The translations under genes and the position numbers were made by a program. Of a stretch of 64,000 bases of DNA, positions 31,054 through 39,618 are shown one piece after another (position 1 is the first letter of the stretch; each line of letters opens with the position of its first letter). The stretch covers positions 124,001 through 188,000 of the forward strand of contig NZ_JAUOZU010000010.1 in the NCBI RefSeq assembly GCF_030551875.1. The letters are read 5' to 3'. The stretch is from Fluviirhizobium alvei (GTDB lineage Bacteria > Pseudomonadota > Alphaproteobacteria > Rhizobiales > Rhizobiaceae). The notes under the pieces were generated by a model. The model was not told the origin of the DNA and did no database searches. It saw only the letters and a list, made by a program, of their open reading frames with translations.

Positions 31054-31410
31054 TCAGGAGGGTGGCAAAGCCCGCAGCCGCTCGGCAATGACGAGCGGCA
31101 CGACGGTCTGGATCGTTTCGCGGTCAAAGGGCAATCGCACTGTGTGGGTCCTGTCGCGATAGGGCGCGATTGCTGCTTCGAAAGCATCGGTGCCCGGGTA
31201 GATCGGATAAAGCCCGATATGCTTCTTCCAGGCACCGTAGTAGAAGATATAGCCGGTGGGTAGTTGCACCACCGGCATGCCGTAACCGATCCGCTCCTTC
31301 GCCGTAGGGACGGCCTGGCGCAGGATTGCACGGATCTCCGCGATCAAGGACCGTGCCGGCTCGGCCAGGCTCTCGACATACTGATCGACGGTCGTAATCT
31401 TGGACGGCAT
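31054..31410 (-). CDS. DUF1801-family protein
   Basis: A 118-residue protein of the DUF1801 (YdhG-like) family, recognisable from the N-terminal VDQYVESLAEPARSLIAEIRAIL and the central GYGMPVVQLPTGYIFYYGAWKKHIGLYP. Members have a small alpha/beta fold, and some are described as intracellular iron chaperones; I cannot assign a role here. Third gene of a tetR-SRPBCC-DUF1801 operon, 9 bases after the SRPBCC stop. Confidence 0.8.
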   Translation of the reverse strand: MPSKITTVDQYVESLAEPARSLIAEIRAILRQAVPTAKERIGYGMPVVQLPTGYIFYYGAWKKHIGLYPIYPGTDAFEAAIAPYRDRTHTVRLPFDRETIQTVVPLVIAERLRALPPS

Positions 31411-31419
31411 CGCAGCGGC

Positions 31420-31863
31420 CTATTGGTTGATTTCCGGTTCAACGAGGGTTGCGAGCTGATTGAGCGATTCCTGCCAGCCGAGATAACAGGCCGCCTCCGG
31501 AATGACATCGGGCACACCCGCCTGCACGATTTTAAGATCCGTCCCGCAGAAGACCGGCGTCAACTCCACCGTCACCTCGATCTCGCCCGGCAGGTTGGGA
31601 TCATCGAAACGATCATTGTAACGCAGCCGTTTGCCCTCTTCGAGTTCGAGATAGGTGCCGCCAAAAGCATGGCTTTGCCCATTGGTGAAATTTGTGAAGG
31701 ACATGCGAAACGTGCCGCCGACCCGCGCATCGAGATGCTCGAACCGGCCTGTAAATCCGTGCGGCGGCAGCCATTTGCACATGGCATCGGCATCTGTGAA
31801 GGCGCGATAGACCCGCTCGGGGGGAGCCTTGATCACACGGTGCAGGCGAATGGTCTGGGGCAT
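31420..31863 (-). CDS. SRPBCC (AHSA1-like) family protein
   Basis: A 147-residue START-like/AHSA1 protein: RVIKAPPERVYRAFTDADAMCKWLPP at the N-terminus, GGTFRMSFTNF and GGTYLELEEGKRLRYNDRFDDP in the middle, and GWQESLNQLATLVEPE in the last helix. The fold holds a hydrophobic ligand; no enzymatic residues are evident. Its ATG overlaps the TetR stop by one base (ATGA), so it is translated together with its likely repressor. Confidence 0.85.
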   Translation of the reverse strand: MPQTIRLHRVIKAPPERVYRAFTDADAMCKWLPPHGFTGRFEHLDARVGGTFRMSFTNFTNGQSHAFGGTYLELEEGKRLRYNDRFDDPNLPGEIEVTVELTPVFCGTDLKIVQAGVPDVIPEAACYLGWQESLNQLATLVEPEINQ

Positions 31864-32489
31864 CAGTCTCTCCTCCTCTTTTCCTCATGTTCCGGATTGG
31901 ACATGAGGCTTTCGATAAAGCGCCGAAGCAGTATAAGGTTGGAGCGGACAACGGCCGCATCCCCTTGCGCCTTGGCGAATATGAACGACCCCTGCAGCAC
32001 CGACTGGATGAAATAGCCGATACTCCCGCCGTCCCAATCTGCATGCGGCGCATAGATTGCCTTGGCCGCCTCGATGTCCCGCATCAGCAACGCAATGTGA
32101 GAGGCCATGCCATCGTCGCAATCGGTCCGGATCGCCGGATGGGTCTGGTAGATCTCCTGTACCAGCGTCCCCAGCAGGCAGGTGAACTCTTCGACCGGAC
32201 GATCGAGAATTGCCATTCGAAAATCGATATAGCCGAGCAGTCGGTTGAGAGGGTCTGGATCCTGCTGGTATGGCGCTTGCTCGAAAATTGCGCCGGTAAA
32301 TCGGTTCCAATGATCGATGGCCGCGCGAGCAAGGTCTTCCTTGTTCCTGAAATGATGAAAGAAGCTTCCCTTGCTCACCTTTGCGGCAGCACAGATCTCA
32401 TCAACCGTTGTGTCGGCATAGCCGCGCATCCGGACTGCGGCAATCGCCGCATCGATGATCCTGTCGCGTGCTGGCAGGCGTTCGTCCAT
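31863..32489 (-). CDS. TetR-family transcriptional regulator
   Basis: A 208-residue TetR regulator with an N-terminal HTH (RDRIIDAAIAAVRMRGYADT, then EICAAAKVSKGSFFHHFRNKEDL) and a variable ligand domain. I chose the ATG at 32489, directly before the DNA-binding domain; open frame continues to 32552 but would cover the likely operator. Probably autoregulates the operon tetR-SRPBCC-DUF1801. This operon lies between pgm and glgX on the opposite strand, splitting the glycogen genes. The ligand is unknown. Confidence 0.85.
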   Translation of the reverse strand: MDERLPARDRIIDAAIAAVRMRGYADTTVDEICAAAKVSKGSFFHHFRNKEDLARAAIDHWNRFTGAIFEQAPYQQDPDPLNRLLGYIDFRMAILDRPVEEFTCLLGTLVQEIYQTHPAIRTDCDDGMASHIALLMRDIEAAKAIYAPHADWDGGSIGYFIQSVLQGSFIFAKAQGDAAVVRSNLILLRRFIESLMSNPEHEEKRRRD

Positions 32490-32532
32490 CCATCGCAATC
32501 CTTGCATTCCGGATTTGATCTCGACCATACCA

Positions 32533-32546
32533 ACTAGTCGGTCTAG
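32533..32546. promoter_or_regulatory. Candidate TetR operator
   Basis: ACTAGTCGGTCTAG, an imperfect inverted repeat (CTAG-N5-CTAG), lies 44 bases upstream of the chosen tetR start in an AT-richer stretch, where an autoregulating TetR would bind. Assignment rests on position and symmetry only. Confidence 0.4.
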
Positions 32547-32667
32547 CGTCAACTATCGAAAATCTGTGGCCTGACATGCCCGCACCACATCTTCATATTT
32601 TCTCAGCAGATCTGGTTCAGGCTGTGATTTGCCGATACCACATACGTAAACGATAGACGGACCCCAC

Positions 32668-34650
32668 ATGACCGCGAGAAAACCCGGGATCGACATCAGA
32701 CCGGAAGGCACCACATTCACCGTCTTCTCGCGCCATGCCACGAGCATCGAACTCTGCCTGTTCGGAGATCAAGGCAAAAACGAGCTTTGCCGCCTGCCGA
32801 TGGAGGAAGGTCGCGACCACCTCTGGCACCTCTTCGTCGAGGGCGCCCATGCCGGCAGCCGCTATGGATATCGCGCCAAAGGCACATACGATCCCGATCG
32901 CGGTTTCTGGTTCGACCCCGCCAAACTGCTTGTCGACCCCTATTCGGTCGAGCTCGACCGGCCGTTTCACTATGACCCTCGCCTGTCTGAGTATGGCGTC
33001 GACACGGCCGATCTCGTGCCGAAAGCTCTGGTGACGGATTGCCAGACGCTGCCACACCGCGCGCCGCTGTTTCACCAGGGTGGGTTGATCTATGAGATCA
33101 ATGTCCGCGCCTTCACGATGCGCCATCCTGATATTCCCGCCGGCGAACGCGGAACTGTGAAAGCACTCACCCACCCTTCCGTCATTGCCCATCTCAAACG
33201 GATCGGGGTCAGTGCCATCGAACTGATGCCGATCACCGCATGGATCGACGAACGTCATCTGCCGCTGCTCGGCCTCTCCAACAGTTGGGGTTACAATCCC
33301 GTCGCCCTGATGGCGCTCGATCCCCGGCTTTGCCCGGGTGGAGTCCGCGAACTTGCCGATACGGTTGCCGCACTCCACGCCCATGGCATCGGCACCATCC
33401 TCGATCTCGTCTTCAACCATACGGGCGAGAGCGACAATGCCGGACCGACCCTCTCCATGCGAGGTCTGGATAGTCTCAGTTACTATCGCCACCCGCACGG
33501 CCATCCCGGCGGGCTGATCAATGATACCGGCTGCGGCAATACGCTCGCCTGCGATCACAAGGTCGTACGCGATCTCGTGCTCGATAGCCTGCGGCATTTC
33601 GTGTTGCATGCCGGCGTCGATGGTTTCCGCTTCGATCTCGCCCCCATTCTGGGTCGCAGCCACCATGGCTTTTCCGCTGACGCCCCGCTTCTTCAATCCC
33701 TCCAGGATGATCCAGTCCTGGCTGACCGGGTTCTGATCGCCGAGCCCTGGGATGTCGGCCCCGGCGGCTACCAGCTCGGCCGGTTTCCGCCCGTCTTTCT
33801 CGAATGGAACGATTGGGCGCGCGACACGATGCGCAAATTCTGGCGCGGCGACGAACGCAAGGTCGGCGATCTCGCGACCGTTCTGTCGGGCTCGTCGAAT
33901 ATCTTCCATTCAACGAGCACGCGCCGAACCCGCACCGTCAATTTCATTGCAGCGCATGATGGCTTCACGCTCGCCGATCTCGTCGCCTACGAACACAAGC
34001 ACAATGAAGCCAATGGCGAATATAATCGCGACGGCCATGATGACAATCATTCCTGGAACAACGGCGTCGAGGGCGAAACCCATCAGGCGAGCGTTCTGGC
34101 CCGCCGCGCCGATGACGTGAAGGCGCTTCTGACAACCCTGTTCGTCAGCCGCGGCACCATCATGCTCACCGCCGGTGACGAGATGGGCCGCACCCAGAAA
34201 GGCAACAACAATGCCTATGCGCAGGATAACGCGCTGACCTGGCTCGACTGGAAGGATGCCGATGTCGATCTTCTTGATCATGTCGAAACGCTGGCTGTCA
34301 TTCGTGCGCGCTATTCCGTCTTTTCCGAGATCGGATTTCTCAACGGCAATGGCGATGTCCATTGGCTGACCCCACATGGGGACATCAAATCGGTCGCGGA
34401 TTGGGAGGCCCCCGGCAATGGCCATCTGGCCATGATTCTCAGAAGCCAGGACCGTCATAGCTGCGAGGCGGTGCTGCTGGCTGTTCTCTTCAACCGCCAG
34501 CATGAAGCAAAGATGTTCCATCTGCCCGGTGGCGCTCGCCGCTGGCATGCCGTCATCGGCAGCGGCATGACGGTGGCACCGCGCTCTGTTTCGATCTTCA
34601 GGGCGGTCGATGACGGAAGTTTCTTCGCCGAAGGATCCGCGCATGGCTGA
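32668..34650 (+). CDS. glgX: Glycogen debranching protein GlgX
   Basis: A 660-residue GH13 isoamylase-type enzyme hydrolysing alpha-1,6 branches of phosphorylase-trimmed glycogen. Visible: the N-terminal CBM48 (about 8-110), then LDLVFNHTGESD, the nucleophile Asp in DGFRFDLAPILGR, the acid/base Glu in LIAEPWDVGPGGYQLG, and AAHDGFTLADLVAYEHKHNEAN. Works with GlgP. It is separated from the glgPBCA-pgm operon by about 1.6 kb holding the minus-strand tetR operon, so it needs its own promoter. Its end overlaps the DUF2332 gene by 8 bases. The Shine-Dalgarno is weak. Confidence 0.95.
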   Translation: MTARKPGIDIRPEGTTFTVFSRHATSIELCLFGDQGKNELCRLPMEEGRDHLWHLFVEGAHAGSRYGYRAKGTYDPDRGFWFDPAKLLVDPYSVELDRPFHYDPRLSEYGVDTADLVPKALVTDCQTLPHRAPLFHQGGLIYEINVRAFTMRHPDIPAGERGTVKALTHPSVIAHLKRIGVSAIELMPITAWIDERHLPLLGLSNSWGYNPVALMALDPRLCPGGVRELADTVAALHAHGIGTILDLVFNHTGESDNAGPTLSMRGLDSLSYYRHPHGHPGGLINDTGCGNTLACDHKVVRDLVLDSLRHFVLHAGVDGFRFDLAPILGRSHHGFSADAPLLQSLQDDPVLADRVLIAEPWDVGPGGYQLGRFPPVFLEWNDWARDTMRKFWRGDERKVGDLATVLSGSSNIFHSTSTRRTRTVNFIAAHDGFTLADLVAYEHKHNEANGEYNRDGHDDNHSWNNGVEGETHQASVLARRADDVKALLTTLFVSRGTIMLTAGDEMGRTQKGNNNAYAQDNALTWLDWKDADVDLLDHVETLAVIRARYSVFSEIGFLNGNGDVHWLTPHGDIKSVADWEAPGNGHLAMILRSQDRHSCEAVLLAVLFNRQHEAKMFHLPGGARRWHAVIGSGMTVAPRSVSIFRAVDDGSFFAEGSAHG

Positions 34651-35713
34651 TGAACAGTCCGTCCGGCAGGCATTCATCCAGCAGGCGAACGCCTGTTCTG
34701 CCCTTGGATCGCCCTTTACCGGCGCGCTTTGCCGATTGTTCGCCGAGCGTCTCGATCGGAAAACACCAGTCGGCCGAACCGTCCTCGACTGGCCGGGAGA
34801 CCCTTCAGGTGCAGCCGATTCGGTTCCGCTTCGCCTTGCAGGCTCGCTGCACGCCCTGGTGCTGGAAGGTCTCGAACCCGCACTGGCAGCCCTCTATCCG
34901 CCTGAAACACATTGGTCGGAGGATGGTATCGATGAGGCATTGGCCTCCGCCCTTCTTGCGGCGTTTGAAACCCATGCTGGCTTCATCTGCGAAAGATTGC
35001 GTTCGGCCCCACAGACAAACGAAGTGCGGCGATCCGGCGCTTTGTTGCCCGGCTTTCTCACCATTGCCAAACGGTTTCCCTTACCGTTGCGCATGAGCGA
35101 GATTGGCGCCAGCGCCGGTCTCAATCTCCATTGGGATCGCTATGGCTACGCGTTTGGTGGCTTTTCCTGGGGAAATCCCAACAGCGCGGTCCGCATAACG
35201 CCGGAATGGAACGGTCCGCCTCCCGACGTCGCACCGATCTCCATCGTTGAACGCGCCGGCTGCGATCTCAACCCGATCGATCCGAACGATCCAGACCAGT
35301 GCACAAGGCTACTCTCTTATATCTGGGCAGATCAGACGGACCGGCTCGATCGGACAAGACAGGCGCTTGCAATCGCGCGGCAACAGGCGGCAGGCGTGGA
35401 CAAGCAGGATGCGCTGGATTTTCTGCGCCAAAGGCTCGGGACAAGCCCGGAAAATACAGTCCATGTCATCTATCATTCGATTGCCTGGCAATATCTGCCG
35501 GAAGCGGCTCGAGCCGAAGGGGAGAGGCTCATCAAAACGGCAGGGGAAAAGGCGACAGAGCCCCATCCCCTCGCCCATCTGGCCATGGAGGCCGACGGAC
35601 AGTCGCCTGGCGCTGCACTGACATTGCAGATCTGGCCAACCGGCGAAAAGCAGGAGATCGGACGCGCCGATTTTCACGGCCGCTGGGTCCAATGGAAAGG
35701 CTGGCGCAACTGA
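34643..35713 (+). CDS. DUF2332-family protein
   Basis: A 356-residue protein of the DUF2332 family. The segment MSEIGASAGLNLHWDRY resembles motif I of SAM-binding methyltransferases, which is only suggestive. Other blocks are AFIQQANACSALGSPFTG at the N-terminus and HVIYHSIAWQYLP near the C-terminus. The ATG at 34643 has GAAGGA 7 bases upstream and overlaps the glgX stop by 8 bases, so it is probably co-translated with glgX, though a functional link to glycogen is not evident. Confidence 0.8.
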   Translation: MADEQSVRQAFIQQANACSALGSPFTGALCRLFAERLDRKTPVGRTVLDWPGDPSGAADSVPLRLAGSLHALVLEGLEPALAALYPPETHWSEDGIDEALASALLAAFETHAGFICERLRSAPQTNEVRRSGALLPGFLTIAKRFPLPLRMSEIGASAGLNLHWDRYGYAFGGFSWGNPNSAVRITPEWNGPPPDVAPISIVERAGCDLNPIDPNDPDQCTRLLSYIWADQTDRLDRTRQALAIARQQAAGVDKQDALDFLRQRLGTSPENTVHVIYHSIAWQYLPEAARAEGERLIKTAGEKATEPHPLAHLAMEADGQSPGAALTLQIWPTGEKQEIGRADFHGRWVQWKGWRN

Positions 35714-35726
35714 GTACGCCAGCCTT
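35697..35726 (+). terminator. Hairpin spanning the DUF2332 stop codon
   Basis: AAGGCTGGCG and CGCCAGCCTT (10-bp perfect stem, 10-base loop containing the TGA) are followed by TATCGCGTTTT. The T run is delayed, so termination would be imperfect. The hairpin lies between the convergent DUF2332 and soxG genes. Confidence 0.5.
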
Positions 35727-35744
35727 ATCGCGTTTTAGAAGTCT

Positions 35745-36296
35745 TCAGTGCGCGTCGATCGCGCCTTCTCCGAGCAGGCCGAAGCAATATTCGGCAAATG
35801 ACCGCCAGCATTCGACACGGTAGGTATCGTCTTCGGTCCTGTAGAGAATGATCTCGATCTTGCCGAGTACCGTGCGGGCACAGGCCCCGACCGGGAAGGA
35901 AGCATTGCTGAGGTCGAGCGGGCAGCCGGCATTGATGGCTGCTGCGGCACCGGGGCCAGAGACGATGATCCCGACATTGCGATGGGAGACATCGACCCCC
36001 GAATGCAGCACGCCAGAGCTCGCCGCAAGTCCGACAAAATCGGTACCGTCGGGCCCGATCAGGAACCATTCGTCCGGGCCGATCCACAGAGCATGCCGCT
36101 CATTGCTGGCCGAAGAGGTCTTGGGCGCATTCGGCAATTGCACCGCGAGTGCGCCGGAGAGAGCCGAAAGCGCCTCCTGCGGCGCGCGCAGCGAAGCCCG
36201 CGCCGCCGGTCCCACGGGCGTCAGGCGCACCGTGGCGGAACCACCGATCTTGCCGGGCAGTGCCGGCTTGCGAAGTGCCTGGGTTTGATCAGACAT
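35745..36296 (-). CDS. soxG: Sarcosine oxidase gamma subunit SoxG
   Basis: A 183-residue gamma subunit of heterotetrameric sarcosine oxidase, structurally like the C-terminal part of GcvT. Family features are LWIGPDEWFLIGPDG, VDVSHRNVGIIVSGPGAAAAI and CPLDLSNASFPVGACARTVLGK. The ATG at 36296 overlaps the soxA stop by 8 bases. Last gene of soxBDAG. It forms part of the enzyme that demethylates sarcosine to glycine with transfer of the methyl group to tetrahydrofolate. Confidence 0.92.
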   Translation of the reverse strand: MSDQTQALRKPALPGKIGGSATVRLTPVGPAARASLRAPQEALSALSGALAVQLPNAPKTSSASNERHALWIGPDEWFLIGPDGTDFVGLAASSGVLHSGVDVSHRNVGIIVSGPGAAAAINAGCPLDLSNASFPVGACARTVLGKIEIILYRTEDDTYRVECWRSFAEYCFGLLGEGAIDAH

Positions 36297-39285
36297 TGAT
36301 CCGGCCTCCATCCTTGTCGAAGAATACGGTTTCGCAAACCTCGACCGCGATCACACGGTCGGGCATCGGCACATAGAGGGTCTGGCCCATGCGGGCGCGG
36401 CCGCCGGCCACCAGGGCCATGGCAATCGAATGGCCGCAATTTTCCGACCAGTAGCTGGACGTCACATGGCCGAGCATGGTCATCGGCTTGGGCTGGTTCG
36501 GATCGGCAACGATCTGGGCGCCTTCTTCCAGCACTTCCTTCGGATCCTTGGTCCGGAGGCCGACGAGCTGCTTGCGGCCTTCACGCACCAGATCGGGGCG
36601 CTTCATGCCGCGAATACCGACGAAATCGGTCTTCTTCTTGCCCACGGCCCAGGAAAGGCCGGCATCGTCAGGCGTAACGGTTCCGTCCGTATCCTGACCG
36701 ACGATGATATAGCCCTTCTCGGCGCGCAGCACGTGCATGGTTTCCGTTCCGTAGGCGCAGGCGCCCATCGGCTCGGCCACACCCCAGATCGCTTCCCAGG
36801 CAGCCTGACCGTAATCGGCAGGCACGTTGACTTCGAAACCCAGTTCGCCGGCGAAAGTCATGCGGAAGAGGCGCATCGGAATGCCCTTAAGCTTGCCTTC
36901 GACAACGCTCATATGCGGCAGTGCTTCCGGCGACAGATCGACGCCTTCGACGAGCGGCTGGAGAATTTCGCGCGCCTTCGGACCCTGCACCGCGATCACC
37001 GCCCATTGTTCGGTGGTCGAGGTCAGCCAGACCTTGAGATGCGGGAACTCCGTCTGCAGATAATCTTCCATATGGTTCATCACGCGCGGCGCTCCGCCGG
37101 TCGTGGTGGTGATGTGGAAGCGATCCTCTGCAAGACGACCGACAACGCCGTCATCATAGACGAAACCGTCTTCGCGCAGCATGATGCCGTAGCGGCAACG
37201 ACCGGGCTTCAGCGTATCCCAGCCGTTTGTGTACATGAGGTTCATGAAGGTCGCGGCATCCGGACCGACCACCTCGATCTTGCCGAGGGTGGAGGCATCG
37301 AAGATGCCCGCCACTTCGCGAACGGTGCGGCATTCGCGATTGACCGCCTGATGCATGTCTTCACCCGGCTTAGGGTAGAACCAGGCACGCTTCCAGTTGC
37401 CCACATCTTCGAAGACAGCACCATGCGCTTCTTCCCAGGCATGGATCGGCGTCTTGCGGGCCGGATCGAACAGCGCACCGCGCGAATGGTTGATCAGCGT
37501 ACCGAAGGTCACCGGCGTATAGGGTGCGCGGAAAGTGGTGAGCCCCACTTCCGGAATCGGCTTGCCGAGCACTTCAGAAGCAATTGCCAGACCATGGATA
37601 TTCGACAGTTTACCCTGGTCAGTGGCCATGCCATTGGTGGTGAAGCGCTTGATATGCTCGATCGAATGCATGCCTTCGCGAACGGCAAGGCGGATATCCT
37701 TGGCGCAGACATCGTGCTGGAAATCAACGAACGCCTTGGCGAACAGGTCATCCGGTCCGGCACCGTCCGCCGAGCCGACCATGCCGCCGGTCCATTCGAA
37801 CGCCTGGCTGGCGGCTATCGTGACATTGCAGTTTCCGGTAGCGCCGGCGGCCTTTGCCATCAACTCGCCGGCACCGATTGCCTCCTCGATCGCAGCCTGC
37901 AGCCCGTCAGTGCCGTTGCAGGCGCCCACAGACAGGCAATCCTGTGCATAGGTGCCCGGCAGGAAACGCTGATGTTCGGCATCGAAGGCAAGCTTGCCAC
38001 GCGACTGCGAGAAGAGATGCACCGACGGCGTCCAGCCCGACGACATCAGGATCGCATCGACAGCAATCTTTTCGCCACTCTTGGCGCCGCGTCGTGCAAC
38101 CGTCATCGAGGAGACCCGGAGGCTTCCCTTGGTGCCGATCACCGCATGGCCGACCATGACGTTGATCCCAAGCGAACGGGCCTTGGCCAGCACGGCCTCA
38201 CCCGGCTTGTCGCGATAATCGACGATCGCCTGGATCTTGCAGCCAGCAGCGTGCAGGTCGAAGGCAGCCTCGTAGGCCGAATCATGGGCAGCATAGACGC
38301 CGATCTTGGAGCCGACTGCGACGCCGTAATGGTTGAGATAGGTGCGGGCGGCAGATGCCAGCATGATGCCCGGACGGTCATTGCCCGGGAACACCATATG
38401 ACGTTCGATCGCACCGGTCGCGATGATCACCCGCTTGGCACGGACCTGCCACAGCCGCTCGCGCGGTGCGTTACGGTCAGGGCTTGCCAGATGGTCGGTC
38501 ACGCGTTCGGCAAGGCCGATGAAGTTCTGCGCATAATAGCCGAACACCGTCGTCCGGGTCAGCACCGTCACGTTGGGCATTGCCGAGAGCTTGGTGGTCA
38601 TGCGGCGGGCCCATTCGAAACCGTCGATGCCGTCAATCGTCACCGATGTATCATAATAGAGGGCACCACCGAGTTCCGGACGTTCATCGACCAGAATGAC
38701 GCTCGCACCGGTATCGGCCGCAGCGAGTGCTGCCGCAATACCCGAAATGCCGCCGCCCGCCACCAGCACATCGCAATGGGCGTAACGGTTGGCGTAATGA
38801 TCCGGATCGGTTTCCTTCGGCGCCACGCCGAGGCCGGCCGCTTCGCGTACCACCGGTTCGAACAGATACTTCCAGGCCTGTTTCGGCCACATGAAGGTCT
38901 TGTAGTAGAAGCCGGCGGCAAAGAACGGCGCGAGATAATTGTTGATGCCACCGATATCGAAGGACAGCGACGGCCAACGGTTCTGCGACTTCACCTTGAT
39001 GCCGTCATAGATTTCCTGCGCCGGCGCCCGTACGTTCGGTTGGGCGCGGCCGGCATCGCGGGAAATGTCGAACAGCGCATTCGGCTCTTCCGGACCGGCG
39101 GTCAGGATGCCGCGCGGACGACGGTACTTGAACGAACGGGCCGCAAGATGAATGCCATTGGCAAGCAGGGCCGAGGCGACGCTGTCACCCTCCAGCGCCG
39201 ACAGCGAGCGGCCATCGAAGGTAAACCGCGCGGTCTTGGCGGGGGTCAGCCGGCCCTTGCCGGCAATACGGTTGGCGCCGCTCAT
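36289..39285 (-). CDS. soxA: Sarcosine oxidase alpha subunit SoxA
   Basis: The 998-residue large subunit. Residues about 15-100 are a ferredoxin-like fold, about 168-420 a pyridine-nucleotide/FAD-type Rossmann domain (VLVAGGGISGIAAALAAADT, DERPELGGALYYD), and about 600-990 a GcvT-type folate-binding domain (GIFDASTLGKIEVVGPDA, VTPDDAGLSWAVGKKKTDFVG) that accepts the one-carbon unit. Known heterotetrameric enzymes bind NAD+ and tetrahydrofolate here. It overlaps soxD by four bases (ATGA). Confidence 0.96.
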   Translation of the reverse strand: MSGANRIAGKGRLTPAKTARFTFDGRSLSALEGDSVASALLANGIHLAARSFKYRRPRGILTAGPEEPNALFDISRDAGRAQPNVRAPAQEIYDGIKVKSQNRWPSLSFDIGGINNYLAPFFAAGFYYKTFMWPKQAWKYLFEPVVREAAGLGVAPKETDPDHYANRYAHCDVLVAGGGISGIAAALAAADTGASVILVDERPELGGALYYDTSVTIDGIDGFEWARRMTTKLSAMPNVTVLTRTTVFGYYAQNFIGLAERVTDHLASPDRNAPRERLWQVRAKRVIIATGAIERHMVFPGNDRPGIMLASAARTYLNHYGVAVGSKIGVYAAHDSAYEAAFDLHAAGCKIQAIVDYRDKPGEAVLAKARSLGINVMVGHAVIGTKGSLRVSSMTVARRGAKSGEKIAVDAILMSSGWTPSVHLFSQSRGKLAFDAEHQRFLPGTYAQDCLSVGACNGTDGLQAAIEEAIGAGELMAKAAGATGNCNVTIAASQAFEWTGGMVGSADGAGPDDLFAKAFVDFQHDVCAKDIRLAVREGMHSIEHIKRFTTNGMATDQGKLSNIHGLAIASEVLGKPIPEVGLTTFRAPYTPVTFGTLINHSRGALFDPARKTPIHAWEEAHGAVFEDVGNWKRAWFYPKPGEDMHQAVNRECRTVREVAGIFDASTLGKIEVVGPDAATFMNLMYTNGWDTLKPGRCRYGIMLREDGFVYDDGVVGRLAEDRFHITTTTGGAPRVMNHMEDYLQTEFPHLKVWLTSTTEQWAVIAVQGPKAREILQPLVEGVDLSPEALPHMSVVEGKLKGIPMRLFRMTFAGELGFEVNVPADYGQAAWEAIWGVAEPMGACAYGTETMHVLRAEKGYIIVGQDTDGTVTPDDAGLSWAVGKKKTDFVGIRGMKRPDLVREGRKQLVGLRTKDPKEVLEEGAQIVADPNQPKPMTMLGHVTSSYWSENCGHSIAMALVAGGRARMGQTLYVPMPDRVIAVEVCETVFFDKDGGRINV

Positions 39286-39602
39286 GACTGGCCTCCCTTG
39301 GCGGAAATCAGGGCATCGACGGTGGCCTGGTCAGGCTTGGGCTCGTCCTGCCGGTAGGTCATTACGAATTTGTCGGTTACGGTATGGCGAATGGCCCGGA
39401 AGAAGCGGCCGCAGCCATGGATATGCCGCCAGCGTTCGTAGATCAGGCCCTTCGGATTGTCGCGCAGGAAGAAATATTCCTCGAACGCTTCATCCGAGAT
39501 CTCCGCAATATTCTGCGGGCGATCGATATGGGCGTCGCCGGCGCCACGGAACTCGAGCTCCGAGCGCTCTTCCTGGCAGTAGGGGCAATAGATGAGAAGC
39601 AT
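39282..39602 (-). CDS. soxD: Sarcosine oxidase delta subunit SoxD
   Basis: A 106-residue zinc-binding delta subunit. The N-terminal CPYC (Cys6, Cys9) and the distal HGCGRFF segment provide the known zinc ligands. The family-typical YFFLRDNPKGLIYERWRH precedes the second ligand pair. It lies 16 bases after soxB, and its stop overlaps the soxA start, so stoichiometric co-translation is likely. Confidence 0.95.
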   Translation of the reverse strand: MLLIYCPYCQEERSELEFRGAGDAHIDRPQNIAEISDEAFEEYFFLRDNPKGLIYERWRHIHGCGRFFRAIRHTVTDKFVMTYRQDEPKPDQATVDALISAKGGQS

Positions 39603-39618
39603 CGTTTAATCCTCGCCT

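Noticed and set aside
36430-39357. A 975-codon open frame on the plus strand opposite soxA
   Set aside because: It mirrors soxA codon for codon, is rich in Arg, His and Asp with no recognisable domain, and lacks a ribosome site. It is a shadow caused by high GC in the third codon position.
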